Shown: positions 30,530 through 40,498, counted from the first letter of the stretch. The stretch is DNA of 64,000 nt from Campylobacterota bacterium (GCA_030152305.1 JASKOM010000008.1:32506-96505); one strand, 5' to 3'. Notes: generated by a model not told the origin, from the sequence alone. A program made the numbers and translations.

Positions 30530-31162
30530 ATGAATTTATTTGATTTTAATATTGAAATTATTCGAGAAAAATTATTTCAAATGTTTCCAAATCCTAAAAC
30601 AGAATTGTTATTTAATAATAATTTTGAACTTTTGGTTTCTGTTGTTCTGTCGGCACAATGCACTGATAAACGAGTTAATTTAATTACTCCTAAACTTTTT
30701 AATCGGTTTCCTGATTCTAAACATTTGTCAAAAGCTTCTGTTGATGAGGTCGAATACCTCATTGGGTCGTGTAATTTATATAAAAATAAATCAAAATATT
30801 TAATAGAATTAGCTAAACAGTTAGAAGAAAAATTCAATGGCGAAGTTCCATTAAATAGTGAATCTCTAAAAAGTTTATCAGGTGTTGGGCAAAAAACAGC
30901 AAATGTAATATTAATCGAAAGCATAGGAGCTAATATCATGGCAGTTGATACTCATGTTTTTCGTGTCGCTCATCGTTTAGGTTTAAGTAACAAACAAAAT
31001 GTAAATAATGTAGAAAAAGATTTAACATTGTTGTTTCAAAAAGATCTTGGCAAATTACACGGTTCTATGGTGCTATTCGGTAGATATATTTGCAAAGCAC
31101 AAAAACCAGAATGTGGAAAATGTTTGTTAATTAACGAATGTCTTGAAATTAATGTTGTGTGA
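30530..31162 (+). CDS. nth: Endonuclease III
   Basis: LSAQCTDKRVN, LSGVGQKTANVIL, CKAQKPECGKCLLINEC Fe-S cluster motif. Confidence 0.95.
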   Translation: MNLFDFNIEIIREKLFQMFPNPKTELLFNNNFELLVSVVLSAQCTDKRVNLITPKLFNRFPDSKHLSKASVDEVEYLIGSCNLYKNKSKYLIELAKQLEEKFNGEVPLNSESLKSLSGVGQKTANVILIESIGANIMAVDTHVFRVAHRLGLSNKQNVNNVEKDLTLLFQKDLGKLHGSMVLFGRYICKAQKPECGKCLLINECLEINVV

Positions 31163-31222
31163 TAACATTGCATATAAAATAAAAAAATAAATTTAACTAA
31201 TAAATAAAAATGAGAAAAGTAT

Positions 31223-32002
31223 TTGATAAAAGCAAAAAAGAAATTTGGTCAAAATTTTTTAAAAGATGACTCAATAAAATATAAAATCATCAAAGCGATC
31301 TCCAACGATAAAAATAAAATAGTCGAAATTGGAGCTGGTTTGGGTGATTTAACAGTGCATCTTTTAAGATTAGGCGATGTGGTCGCATTTGAAATAGATG
31401 AAGAGTTATGTAGTTATATTTCTGATAAATTTAAATTAGAAATAGAAACAGGAAGACTGAAATTAATATGTGGAGATGTTTTAGATTTCTGGAAATCACA
31501 ATCTTTGTTAGATTTTGATTATAAATTAATAGCAAATTTACCATATTATGTAGCAACTATAATTATATTAAATGGTTTGGATGACGAACGATGTAAAAAT
31601 ATGATTGTTATGATTCAAAAAGAAGTGGCTAATAAATTTATTGCTGAAAGTGGTTCAAGTGAATTTTGTTCTCTTTCAGTTATTGCTCAATCTGTTTGTC
31701 AAGTTGAATATATTACGGATGTTCCGCCAACATCTTTTGAACCACAACCAAAAGTTCAATCAGCAGTTTTATCATTTGATAAAAATAATCCTAGTTATAA
31801 ACTTGATAAAAAATTTTATAATTTTTTAGATGTTGCTTTTTCACAACCAAGACAAACTTTAATAAAAAATTTATCAAGGCAGTTTTCAAGAGAAAATATT
31901 ATAAAAATATTCGATGATCTTAAACTAAATCTTTCAATTCGACCTCATCAACTTAATATCGAGGATTATCACCAAATTTATAAAAAAATTAAAGAGGCAT
32001 AA
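31223..32002 (+). CDS. ksgA: 16S rRNA (adenine1518/1519-N6)-dimethyltransferase
   Basis: KKFGQNFLKD, VEIGAGLGDLT, IANLPYYVAT. Confidence 0.95.
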   Translation: MIKAKKKFGQNFLKDDSIKYKIIKAISNDKNKIVEIGAGLGDLTVHLLRLGDVVAFEIDEELCSYISDKFKLEIETGRLKLICGDVLDFWKSQSLLDFDYKLIANLPYYVATIIILNGLDDERCKNMIVMIQKEVANKFIAESGSSEFCSLSVIAQSVCQVEYITDVPPTSFEPQPKVQSAVLSFDKNNPSYKLDKKFYNFLDVAFSQPRQTLIKNLSRQFSRENIIKIFDDLKLNLSIRPHQLNIEDYHQIYKKIKEA

Positions 32003-32005
32003 ATA

Positions 32006-34201
32006 TTGAAAGAACTTCAAGACAACAATGAGTTAATTGTGGAAACAGAACAAGATTCTACGATTAACAAACAAGATTCAAGCAAACATGAAAATAATGA
32101 ACATGTTTCTAATACTGAACAAGAAAATAATAATGATCTTGATGAAAACGATGATGATATAGAATTTAACGAAGATTTAGATAACGAGCAAAATATAAAT
32201 GATCGTCGTCAAAATAATTCAAGATATTCAAGTAATAACCGAGAACGAAAAAATAATAATAGTAACAATGCTATTAGAAATAAAAACAGAAATTCTAATC
32301 ATCCAAATAAATCATCTGGTTATGCGAATAATTCAAATAGACAAGATAGACAAATTGGTAGTCCGTTAAGTTGGGATAATCTCGAAAATGGTGATGATTT
32401 TCTTGATACGATGAATATTGTTCCGAACAATTATAAAGTTCAATATTCCGCAATGGAACCAATGTTAAGATCTTATGTTGAACGAAATCAAAGAAGTCAT
32501 ACAAATCGATTAAATAGATCTTCACAACTTAATTTTCAAACAAAAGACAAAGTTAGAGTTACACCTTTAGGTGGTTTAGGTGAAGTTGGTGGCAATATGA
32601 CTGTTATCGAAACAGAAAATGAAGCCATAATTATCGATGCTGGAATGAGTTTTCCAACTCCTGATATGCATGGTGTTGATATTTTAATTCCAGATTTTTC
32701 ATATTTGAAATCAATCGAAACTAAACTTGTTGGTTTAATTATTACTCATGGACACGAAGATCATATTGGTGCAATTCCATATTTATTTAGAGATATTCGT
32801 TTGCCAATTTTTGCAACACCTTTACCGTTGGCAATGATTTTAAATAAATTTCAAGAACACAAAATTGAACATTACAAAAGTTTTTTTAGACCTATCGTAA
32901 AAAGAGAAATTGTTCAAATAGGTAATGATTTTCAAGTTGAATGGATTCATATGACTCACTCAATTGTTGATTCGTCATCACTTGCAATTATTACAAATGC
33001 TGGAACATTAATTCATACTGGAGATTTTAAATTTGACTATACACCAGTTGATGGTTATGCTCCAGATATTCATAGATTTGCACATTACGGCGAAGAAGGT
33101 GTTCTTGCTCTTTTAAGTGATTCAACAAATTCACAATATGGCGGTATGTCAAAAAGTGAAAGTATTGTCTTTTCGACATTTGATAAAATATTTAATAATG
33201 CTAATGGCAGAATTATTATGTCTACTTTTTCTTCGAATATTCACAGAATTTATCAAGCTGTTGCTACAGGTCTTAAATACGGTCGTAAAATATGTGTTAT
33301 TGGTCGCTCAATGGAACGAAATATCGATTTAGCAATGACATATGATCATGTTCGACTTGAAAAAGATATTTTTATCGAACCACATGAAATTAATCAATAT
33401 CGAGATAACGAAATATTAATTGTTACAACTGGTTCTCAAGGTGAAACAAACAGTGCTTTATATAAAATTGCTCGAGATGAACATCGTTTAATTAAAATTA
33501 AACCTTCAGATTCTGTTATTTTATCAGCTAAAGCTATTCCTGGAAATGAAGTTTCTATTCACACGGTTATTAATTATCTTGAAATGTTAGGTGCAAAAGT
33601 TTTTCATAAAATTGAAGATATTCATGTTTCTGGTCATGCTTCTCAAGAAGATCAAAAATTAATGATCCGTTTAACAAAACCAAAGTTTTTTGTTCCTGTT
33701 CATGGTGAATATAGTCATCTTAATGCTCATAAACAAACGGCAAAATCTTGCGGTGTTCCTGAACGAAATACTTTTATCATGAAAGATGGAGATCAAATCG
33801 AAATTCATCCTAAATATATAAAACGAGTCAAACATGTTAGAACAGGCAAAACATTTATCGATAATGAAAATAATATAAAAATTGATAGTGATATTGTTCT
33901 TGATCGCCAAAAACTTGCAACCGATGGTATCGTTGTTATCGTTGCTCAAGTTTCAAAAGATGACAGTGTTTTAATTACAAAACCTTTAGTTACTAGTTAT
34001 GGTTTAGTTTCAGAAAAAAGCGAAAGATATTTATCAAATGAAATAACTGATGTTTTAGAGCATTTTATTAATAATCTTAAACCTCATTTTTTTGATAATC
34101 CTCGAGCTTTAGAAAGTGATTTAAAAAATGTTGTGCGAAAACATCTTTACCGCAAATATAAAAAATATCCTCTTATTGTTCCTTCTGTTTTTGTAATGTA
34201 A
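32006..34201 (+). CDS. rnj: Ribonuclease J with Asn-rich N-terminal extension
   Basis: LGGLGEVGGNMTVIE, ITHGHEDHIGAIPYL, FVPVHGEYSHL; about 180 residues of low complexity at the N-terminus. Confidence 0.93.
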   Translation: MKELQDNNELIVETEQDSTINKQDSSKHENNEHVSNTEQENNNDLDENDDDIEFNEDLDNEQNINDRRQNNSRYSSNNRERKNNNSNNAIRNKNRNSNHPNKSSGYANNSNRQDRQIGSPLSWDNLENGDDFLDTMNIVPNNYKVQYSAMEPMLRSYVERNQRSHTNRLNRSSQLNFQTKDKVRVTPLGGLGEVGGNMTVIETENEAIIIDAGMSFPTPDMHGVDILIPDFSYLKSIETKLVGLIITHGHEDHIGAIPYLFRDIRLPIFATPLPLAMILNKFQEHKIEHYKSFFRPIVKREIVQIGNDFQVEWIHMTHSIVDSSSLAIITNAGTLIHTGDFKFDYTPVDGYAPDIHRFAHYGEEGVLALLSDSTNSQYGGMSKSESIVFSTFDKIFNNANGRIIMSTFSSNIHRIYQAVATGLKYGRKICVIGRSMERNIDLAMTYDHVRLEKDIFIEPHEINQYRDNEILIVTTGSQGETNSALYKIARDEHRLIKIKPSDSVILSAKAIPGNEVSIHTVINYLEMLGAKVFHKIEDIHVSGHASQEDQKLMIRLTKPKFFVPVHGEYSHLNAHKQTAKSCGVPERNTFIMKDGDQIEIHPKYIKRVKHVRTGKTFIDNENNIKIDSDIVLDRQKLATDGIVVIVAQVSKDDSVLITKPLVTSYGLVSEKSERYLSNEITDVLEHFINNLKPHFFDNPRALESDLKNVVRKHLYRKYKKYPLIVPSVFVM

Positions 34202-34223
34202 TCAAAACTAACTATTAATCTTG

Positions 34224-34263
34224 ACCTCATCGAATGTTAATTATAAAATAATATCGATGAGGT
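34224..34263. terminator. Inverted pair of GATGAGGT motifs between convergent genes (candidate terminator)
   Basis: ACCTCATCGA-N20-TCGATGAGGT perfect 10-bp inverted repeat. Confidence 0.6.
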
Positions 34264-34271
34264 AAAATAAT

Positions 34272-35279
34272 TTATATTTTTAAAATCAAAGCCAATTTTT
34301 CTATTCGTTCGAGATCGTTATCTTCTATTTCAAACCTAATAATTATATTTTCTGATATTTTATATAAACTCGATATCGTTTTAATATAATTTGTATTCGC
34401 AGGTGCTGAATCTTGAGCTAATTTTGATGAACCGTCTCCGTAAAAATTTCTTTCAAACCAAACAGTTTGATATCTCAAACCTAATTCTAATTTATCAAAT
34501 TTATATAATATTTCGCTGATTACTGATTTTTCAGAACCGTCATAATCGACTAAATAATCTTTATTTTCTCCTGTTCCGTCTCGTTCGAAATTAACTAATT
34601 TTGTTGAACCTTTTAATTTATTATTATCGAATTCGATTCCAAACGAATAAAAAACTTTTTTGTCTGATATACATATTTCTGAACTTGATAAATTATCGCA
34701 TACCGAACCGTCGCTATTTCCGTGTGAATGCGAATGACTTAACGAATTCGAAGTTTCTAATAAATTTTCTGATTCTGCTATTTTGCCAAAATATAAAATA
34801 AATTTTAAATTATTATTAAATTTATAATCAAAACCCAACATGCCTAAATTATCACCAGTTCCAAGCGACATTAAATAACCAAAATCTCCAGATACATATC
34901 TAATTGCAAAACCGTCAAACCATAATATTGGCATATATTTATCAAAAATATACGGTCGATTTGAAAAATTATCTTTATATCCAAACGGTGTCGGAATTCG
35001 TCCAACATGAATAACTCCGAAATAATCAACATATAAAGTTTCGATTAAATCTTCGCTATTCCAACTTGCTCCATTATGATGAGTCAAAGCAACAAAAGTC
35101 GATAAATCTTTTGATATTTTATTTCGCCAACTTAAACCTGAATGTTCTATTTTGGCATCGCTTTTAAAATCCCATTGATTTTCAATATAAGCCGAAAATC
35201 CTTCTGTGTTATCTGCCAAACTTCCATGAGCGATGAGGTCGTTTAACAAAAATAACAAAATCAATAAATACCTCATCAA
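34272..35279 (-). CDS. Outer-membrane porin-like beta-barrel with His-cluster loop
   Basis: Signal peptide MMRYLLILLFLLNDLIAHG; amphipathic beta pattern; SLSHSHSHGNSDGSVCDNLSSSEIC. Confidence 0.65.
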   Translation of the reverse strand: MMRYLLILLFLLNDLIAHGSLADNTEGFSAYIENQWDFKSDAKIEHSGLSWRNKISKDLSTFVALTHHNGASWNSEDLIETLYVDYFGVIHVGRIPTPFGYKDNFSNRPYIFDKYMPILWFDGFAIRYVSGDFGYLMSLGTGDNLGMLGFDYKFNNNLKFILYFGKIAESENLLETSNSLSHSHSHGNSDGSVCDNLSSSEICISDKKVFYSFGIEFDNNKLKGSTKLVNFERDGTGENKDYLVDYDGSEKSVISEILYKFDKLELGLRYQTVWFERNFYGDGSSKLAQDSAPANTNYIKTISSLYKISENIIIRFEIEDNDLERIEKLALILKI

Positions 35280-35281
35280 TT

Positions 35282-36415
35282 TTATTCCTTAATAATAAAT
35301 GGATTTGATAATTTCGGATTTGTTAAAAAATCTCGATCAGTCAAAGCTTTTAAAAATTCAACTAAATCGGCTTTTTCTTGATCTGTAAATCTTTTTGCAG
35401 AAATCAACGGATCGACATTTTGATTATAAATTCCGTCGCCACGACCACCATTACTATGAAGTTCCATAATTTCCTCGAGAGTTGCCATTGAACCGTCATG
35501 CATATATGGAGCGGTAACTTCGACATTTCTCAAACTTGGAGTTCGAAATTTGCCATTATCAGAATCGTTAAAAGTCGATTCGAATAAACCGCGATTTCCA
35601 GCCATATATTCTCGATAAAGTCCAATATTATGAAAATTCTGTTCGATAAAAAAGCTTTTTTCGTTTGCAGTCGAATCACTAAAATTTTCACCGTCATGAC
35701 AATGAAAACATTCAGCTTTTTCTCCGAAAAATATATTCATTCCTCGTTTTTGTGCTTCAGTCATCGAATTGCTTTCACCTCGAGTATATTTATCATAAGG
35801 CGAATTAAACGAGTTGAAAGTTCGAATAAACGATGCGAGAGCTTTAATAATATTATCAATCGTTATTCTCGAATCTTCAGGAAAAGCATATTTGAACATA
35901 TTTATATATGTCTCATTTGATTCAAAACGGGCTAAAACTTTTAATTCTGTTTCGCGATCAACAACTCCCATTTCAATTGGAGAATCGCCAGTTAAAGGCA
36001 TAATAATAAATCTTTCAAGTGTTCCAATTGCTGGATTTGCCCATGAAATCGTTGTGTAATATCCTGCATTTGATAAATGTTGAGAATTTCTAATATGATG
36101 TTCACCAGTTGAACCGATTCCAACTTTATTTTTATCTGAAAATGCAAATTCTTGAAAATGACAACTTGAACATGCGAAAGTTCCATTTCCGCTTAGTTTT
36201 TTGTCATAAAATAAAAACCTGCCCAAATTAACTTTTTCTTCGCTCATATTATTATCAGCTGGAACTCGCGGGGGAATCACCCCATTTGGCAATTCCCATT
36301 TAAAAGATCTTTCGGTTGAAGTTTCAGGTTCAAATGAATTTATTTCACTTTGACAACCAGAAAAAACATACGAAAGAACAAAAGAAAAAGATAAAAGTTT
36401 ATATTTACTCGACAT
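35282..36415 (-). CDS. Diheme cytochrome c peroxidase-like enzyme, MbnH-type (lipoprotein)
   Basis: Two heme motifs CSSCH and CFHCH; lipobox VFSGC when started at internal ATG 36415 (ORF track gives 36478); partner of MbnP-type gene. Confidence 0.8.
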   Translation of the reverse strand: MSSKYKLLSFSFVLSYVFSGCQSEINSFEPETSTERSFKWELPNGVIPPRVPADNNMSEEKVNLGRFLFYDKKLSGNGTFACSSCHFQEFAFSDKNKVGIGSTGEHHIRNSQHLSNAGYYTTISWANPAIGTLERFIIMPLTGDSPIEMGVVDRETELKVLARFESNETYINMFKYAFPEDSRITIDNIIKALASFIRTFNSFNSPYDKYTRGESNSMTEAQKRGMNIFFGEKAECFHCHDGENFSDSTANEKSFFIEQNFHNIGLYREYMAGNRGLFESTFNDSDNGKFRTPSLRNVEVTAPYMHDGSMATLEEIMELHSNGGRGDGIYNQNVDPLISAKRFTDQEKADLVEFLKALTDRDFLTNPKLSNPFIIKE

Positions 36416-37334
36416 AAAAAATAGATTGTGAATTCGAAATGCCATCTTTTTTATAGACATCAATTCCGATTGGTTCAAACATTGTTTTGCATTCTGGATC
36501 GTCTAAAGCACTCATGCAACCTTTTGCACCGCCAAGATCAAAACTCATTTCGCTATTTTTTAATAATTCAGCATAGTCAATCACGATAGATTTTGATTCA
36601 GAATTGAAAGGCAATTCGATTTCGACACGGTTTGGTTGCGAACATGAATTTGTTACACCGTTTGAATCGCTATCAACACAACCTGTCGAACCAAGATGAA
36701 AATACCAAATCATCGATCTGTTGCTATCAGGAACTGCTTCGAATTTTGTAAATTTTCGACCAGCGGCCCAATTCCAAAGCATTTTCGAATGATTAAGAGC
36801 TTCGACATCTGGAAGATGATTATGATTTAACCAAAATGGCACACCAAGAGTAAATTTGATTTTTGACCAATTGCCATCAACGACAGAGCCGATTATTTGT
36901 TTGTTAGTTCCTGAAGTATTTCCGCTTTCGTTACAGTCGCCTGTGCCATCTTCAAAATCAAGCATAGCAACAGATTCAGAACTATTTTTGTCGTTATATT
37001 GATAACTGTTTGTCGATAAATTAATATCGTGAGTTTTGCCGTTTGTGTCGATTAACTGAAAATCATAAACAAAAAATCTGAAATCTTTGATTGTGATGTT
37101 GTCATCGCCTGTAATTCCGAGTTTTTCGTATTTGACGGTTTTGCCATTTTCAGAACATTTGAGAACCTCATCACCAACTTTGGCAACAAAGTTAATTTTC
37201 ACATCTCGAGATGTTGATGTGTTTGTGTTTGCTGAACTTGTGTTTGTATCAGAATTTGAATCGCTACCGCAACCAGCCAAAATAAAAGATGCCACGGCTG
37301 ATAAACCGATATTTAATATTTTTGTATTTTTCAT
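36405..37334 (-). CDS. MbnP-type metal-associated lipoprotein
   Basis: Lipobox FILAGC; FWLNHNHLPDVEALNHSKMLWNWAAGRKFTKFE; multiple Cys; 11-nt overlap with MbnH-type gene. Confidence 0.8.
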   Translation of the reverse strand: MKNTKILNIGLSAVASFILAGCGSDSNSDTNTSSANTNTSTSRDVKINFVAKVGDEVLKCSENGKTVKYEKLGITGDDNITIKDFRFFVYDFQLIDTNGKTHDINLSTNSYQYNDKNSSESVAMLDFEDGTGDCNESGNTSGTNKQIIGSVVDGNWSKIKFTLGVPFWLNHNHLPDVEALNHSKMLWNWAAGRKFTKFEAVPDSNRSMIWYFHLGSTGCVDSDSNGVTNSCSQPNRVEIELPFNSESKSIVIDYAELLKNSEMSFDLGGAKGCMSALDDPECKTMFEPIGIDVYKKDGISNSQSIFYVE

Positions 37335-37434
37335 AAATTTTCCATTAGTTTTAAATAAATAATTATTCGTTAAAAATTCTCTTGATTAAAAAAATATAGA
37401 GAATTAACTTGAGATTAAAAGGTCGAAGAAAAAT

Positions 37435-37773
37435 TTATGAAAATTTAGGTGGGTGAAAAATATTTTTTGTTAAGTTAATTGAATGTAGCTTATTTTGATA
37501 AAAGTAATTCGAAAAGTGAGTTTGATTATTTGATAAATTTAGATGAGGTTTAATTAGTGTTTTTTTCTGTTCATCGATTTGAATAGCATTTTTAACTATA
37601 AAAGTCGTATCAGAAATGATTTTATTTTCGTTATGTGCAGTTGATGAGGTAAAAATCGATAATCGATCAATTTGTAAATTTGAAGCAAAAATAAAAACAA
37701 ACAAAGAAATAGTAAGTTGAATTTTTAATATTAATTCACCAAATTGAGATATTTTTGTTGTATATTTTTTCAT
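37435..37773 (-). CDS. Small exported hypothetical protein, 112 aa
   Basis: ORF with N-terminal hydrophobic segment upstream of mbnP-like gene. Confidence 0.5.
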   Translation of the reverse strand: MKKYTTKISQFGELILKIQLTISLFVFIFASNLQIDRLSIFTSSTAHNENKIISDTTFIVKNAIQIDEQKKTLIKPHLNLSNNQTHFSNYFYQNKLHSINLTKNIFHPPKFS

Positions 37774-37945
37774 GTTGCTCTATAAATATTTTTTATAAAA
37801 TAATATCAAATTAATTTCGAAAAATAGAATGACAATTTTATTATATATGTTTCATGCATTCTGCAATAAAAACTACGATAAAATTTAAAGAAAAAAATAA
37901 AAAGAGTTATTAATGAAAAAAAATGAGAGTGAGTTAAAATAATAG

Positions 37946-38671
37946 ATGTTTCTAGTTAGTGAAAAAGATTCTATATTTATAAAAGAACAAGAGCGACAAT
38001 TTCAGTTTGATGAACGAATTGCTCTTGTTTTCGATGATATGGCTGATCGTTCTATTCCATTTTATCGAGAAAATATGAACCTCATCGTTAAAATTATTGA
38101 TCGTTGGATAAAACACAACGGCACTGTTTTAGATTTAGGCTGTTCAACGGCTTCGTTATTATTGCAAATTGAACGAGAATTGCGAGATAAAAATTTAAAT
38201 TTAATCGGTATTGATAATTCTGAACATATGGTTGAACGAGGACGTGGAAAAATCAATGCTTTTAATTCAAAAATAAAAATATTTCACGAAGATATTTTAT
38301 TATCAGAAATACAAAATAGTGATATAGTTATTATGAATTATACATTACAGTTTATTCGTCCGTTATATCGCGAACAACTTTTAAATAAAATTTTTAATTC
38401 GTTATCACATGATGGTATTTTATTTTTAACTGAAAAAGTTGTTAGTTCAGAAACTAAATTTAATAAAAATTTGATAGATATTTATTATGATTATAAACGA
38501 AGTCGAGGTTACAGCGAATACGAAATTTCGCAAAAACGAGAAGCTCTTGAAAATGTTCTTGTGCCTTATACTGAAGAAGAAAATCACATACTTTTGAAAA
38601 AAGTTGGATTTCGTCACATCGAAAATATTTTTAGATGGGCAAATTTTTCAACTGTTGTTGCATTTAAATAA
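37946..38671 (+). CDS. cmoA: Carboxy-S-adenosyl-L-methionine synthase
   Basis: VLDLGCSTASLLLQIE, MNYTLQFIRPLYREQLL. Confidence 0.92.
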   Translation: MFLVSEKDSIFIKEQERQFQFDERIALVFDDMADRSIPFYRENMNLIVKIIDRWIKHNGTVLDLGCSTASLLLQIERELRDKNLNLIGIDNSEHMVERGRGKINAFNSKIKIFHEDILLSEIQNSDIVIMNYTLQFIRPLYREQLLNKIFNSLSHDGILFLTEKVVSSETKFNKNLIDIYYDYKRSRGYSEYEISQKREALENVLVPYTEEENHILLKKVGFRHIENIFRWANFSTVVAFK

Positions 38672-38692
38672 ATATAAAAGGAACTTAAATTA

Positions 38693-39505
38693 ATGTTAGT
38701 TAATATAAATAAAATATGGCAGTGGCTGAACGAATTATTTGATCTTGAAATATTTTATTATGCTTCCAGTCTTTCATTTTATACACTTTTTAGCTTTGTT
38801 CCGCTTGTAATAATTTTATTTGCTGTTTTTACAAATATGCCTTCGTTTGCAGAATATTATGCTAATTTTCAAGATTTAATATTAGTTCATATTTTGCCAA
38901 GTCATCAAGAAATTATTAATCAATATGTTGATATATTTGTAAATAATTCAAAAAAAATAGAAATTATCGGAGTCTTTTATGTTATTTTTACATCTATTAT
39001 GTTCTTTCAAAATTATGAATATATCGTTAATAGAATGTTTAATTCATATCAAAGAAATTTCTGGAATTCACTTTCGTTATATTGGACAATGATGACACTT
39101 TTGCCAATTGTGTTATTTTTAAGCATATATTTATCGGTTCATTTATTGCATATGTTAGAAACTAGCACATATTTTCATTCGTTAATCGTTATTAAATCTG
39201 CTCCATATCCATTTTTATTAGTTTGGCTTCTATTTTTTATTAGCTATAAAATTTCAATCACAGTAAATATAAAAACACGAACTATTTTATTTTCGTCATT
39301 TGTTACAGCCTTATCTTGGGAAATCGCAAAAAGCTTTTTTGTTTATTATGTCTTATACAATACAACTTATCTTTCGATTTATGGCTCGTTTTCTATCTTG
39401 ATGTTCTTCTTTTTGTGGATATATTTATCATGGATTATTTTTTTATTAGGCTTAAAATTAACTCATATGTTAAATAAACACAGAATTTATATAAATACCA
39501 AATAA
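38693..39505 (+). CDS. YihY-family membrane protein
   Basis: YYASSLSFYTLFSFVPLVIILFAV; multi-TM. Confidence 0.82.
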   Translation: MLVNINKIWQWLNELFDLEIFYYASSLSFYTLFSFVPLVIILFAVFTNMPSFAEYYANFQDLILVHILPSHQEIINQYVDIFVNNSKKIEIIGVFYVIFTSIMFFQNYEYIVNRMFNSYQRNFWNSLSLYWTMMTLLPIVLFLSIYLSVHLLHMLETSTYFHSLIVIKSAPYPFLLVWLLFFISYKISITVNIKTRTILFSSFVTALSWEIAKSFFVYYVLYNTTYLSIYGSFSILMFFFLWIYLSWIIFLLGLKLTHMLNKHRIYINTK

Positions 39506-39512
39506 TTAAAAA

Positions 39513-40475
39513 ATGGCAATTACTTTAGATCAATTAATCGAATGGAAAAACATTCCTCAATCTTTGGCACTTTATGGTGAATCGCATTACCATATCGATT
39601 TATATTATAAAAAATTAGTTACAGTTATTAAAGCTGATGAAACTATTATTTTTCATAATTTCGATTATAACTTTGAATCAGTCAGAGATACATTATTAAG
39701 TGAATCTCTTTTTGCAGAATCAACTCTTGTTGTTATTAAAAGTGGCGACAAAATTAAATCAACTGATTTAGTAAATCTTTCTAAAATTGCTGATAAAGTC
39801 AAAACGAATAAATTAATATATATTTTTTACGGCTATGAAAAAGAAGTTAAAGAAGTTTTTGGCGATAGAGCATTTAGATTTTTTCAACCAAGAGAAGGCG
39901 AATTAATTTCTATTTTAAAACAAGAAATCTCAAGTAGAAAATTAATTTTTGATAAAGAATCAATTGATGAATTAATTATTCGAACTGGTGGAAATTTATC
40001 AATAGCTATTAATGAACTTCATAAATTATCTCTTTCTGATAAAAAACAGTTTTATAAACAAGATATTATTCAATCTGTTTCGTTAGTTGCTGAACTTGAA
40101 ACTGATGAGGTGCTTTCAAAATTTATTGAACAAAATAACTTAAATATAATTATCGATTATGTATCGCTAAACAATATCGATTATCTTGAAATTTTTATAT
40201 ATTTAAATAAATTTATATGGGACATTTATTTATTTAAAAGTGCAATATTGTCAAGCAATAATTTAAATTCATTGTCAATTTTAGGAAAAAGATTACCGCC
40301 TCAAGTTGAAAAACTATTAATCAAAATGGCTCATAAATTATCGATTAAACAAATATCAAATATATTAATTATTTCAATGAAGTTTGAATCGTTAATTAAA
40401 AGTGGTAAATTTGGAAATAAAGAAAGTTTAGCAATAGCAAGTTTAAGTCAAATCGAAAAAGTTTTAGTAAGTTAA
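39513..40475 (+). CDS. holA: DNA polymerase III delta subunit
   Basis: HolA-like organisation, PREGELISILKQEI, ISIAINELHKLSL-type motif. Confidence 0.75.
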   Translation: MAITLDQLIEWKNIPQSLALYGESHYHIDLYYKKLVTVIKADETIIFHNFDYNFESVRDTLLSESLFAESTLVVIKSGDKIKSTDLVNLSKIADKVKTNKLIYIFYGYEKEVKEVFGDRAFRFFQPREGELISILKQEISSRKLIFDKESIDELIIRTGGNLSIAINELHKLSLSDKKQFYKQDIIQSVSLVAELETDEVLSKFIEQNNLNIIIDYVSLNNIDYLEIFIYLNKFIWDIYLFKSAILSSNNLNSLSILGKRLPPQVEKLLIKMAHKLSIKQISNILIISMKFESLIKSGKFGNKESLAIASLSQIEKVLVS

Positions 40476-40498
40476 AATTTTATATGTTCGCAAGAAAT

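Noticed and set aside
36255-36300. GGGGGAATCACCCC hairpin
   Set aside because: Lies inside the conserved coding sequence of the diheme protein; likely incidental.
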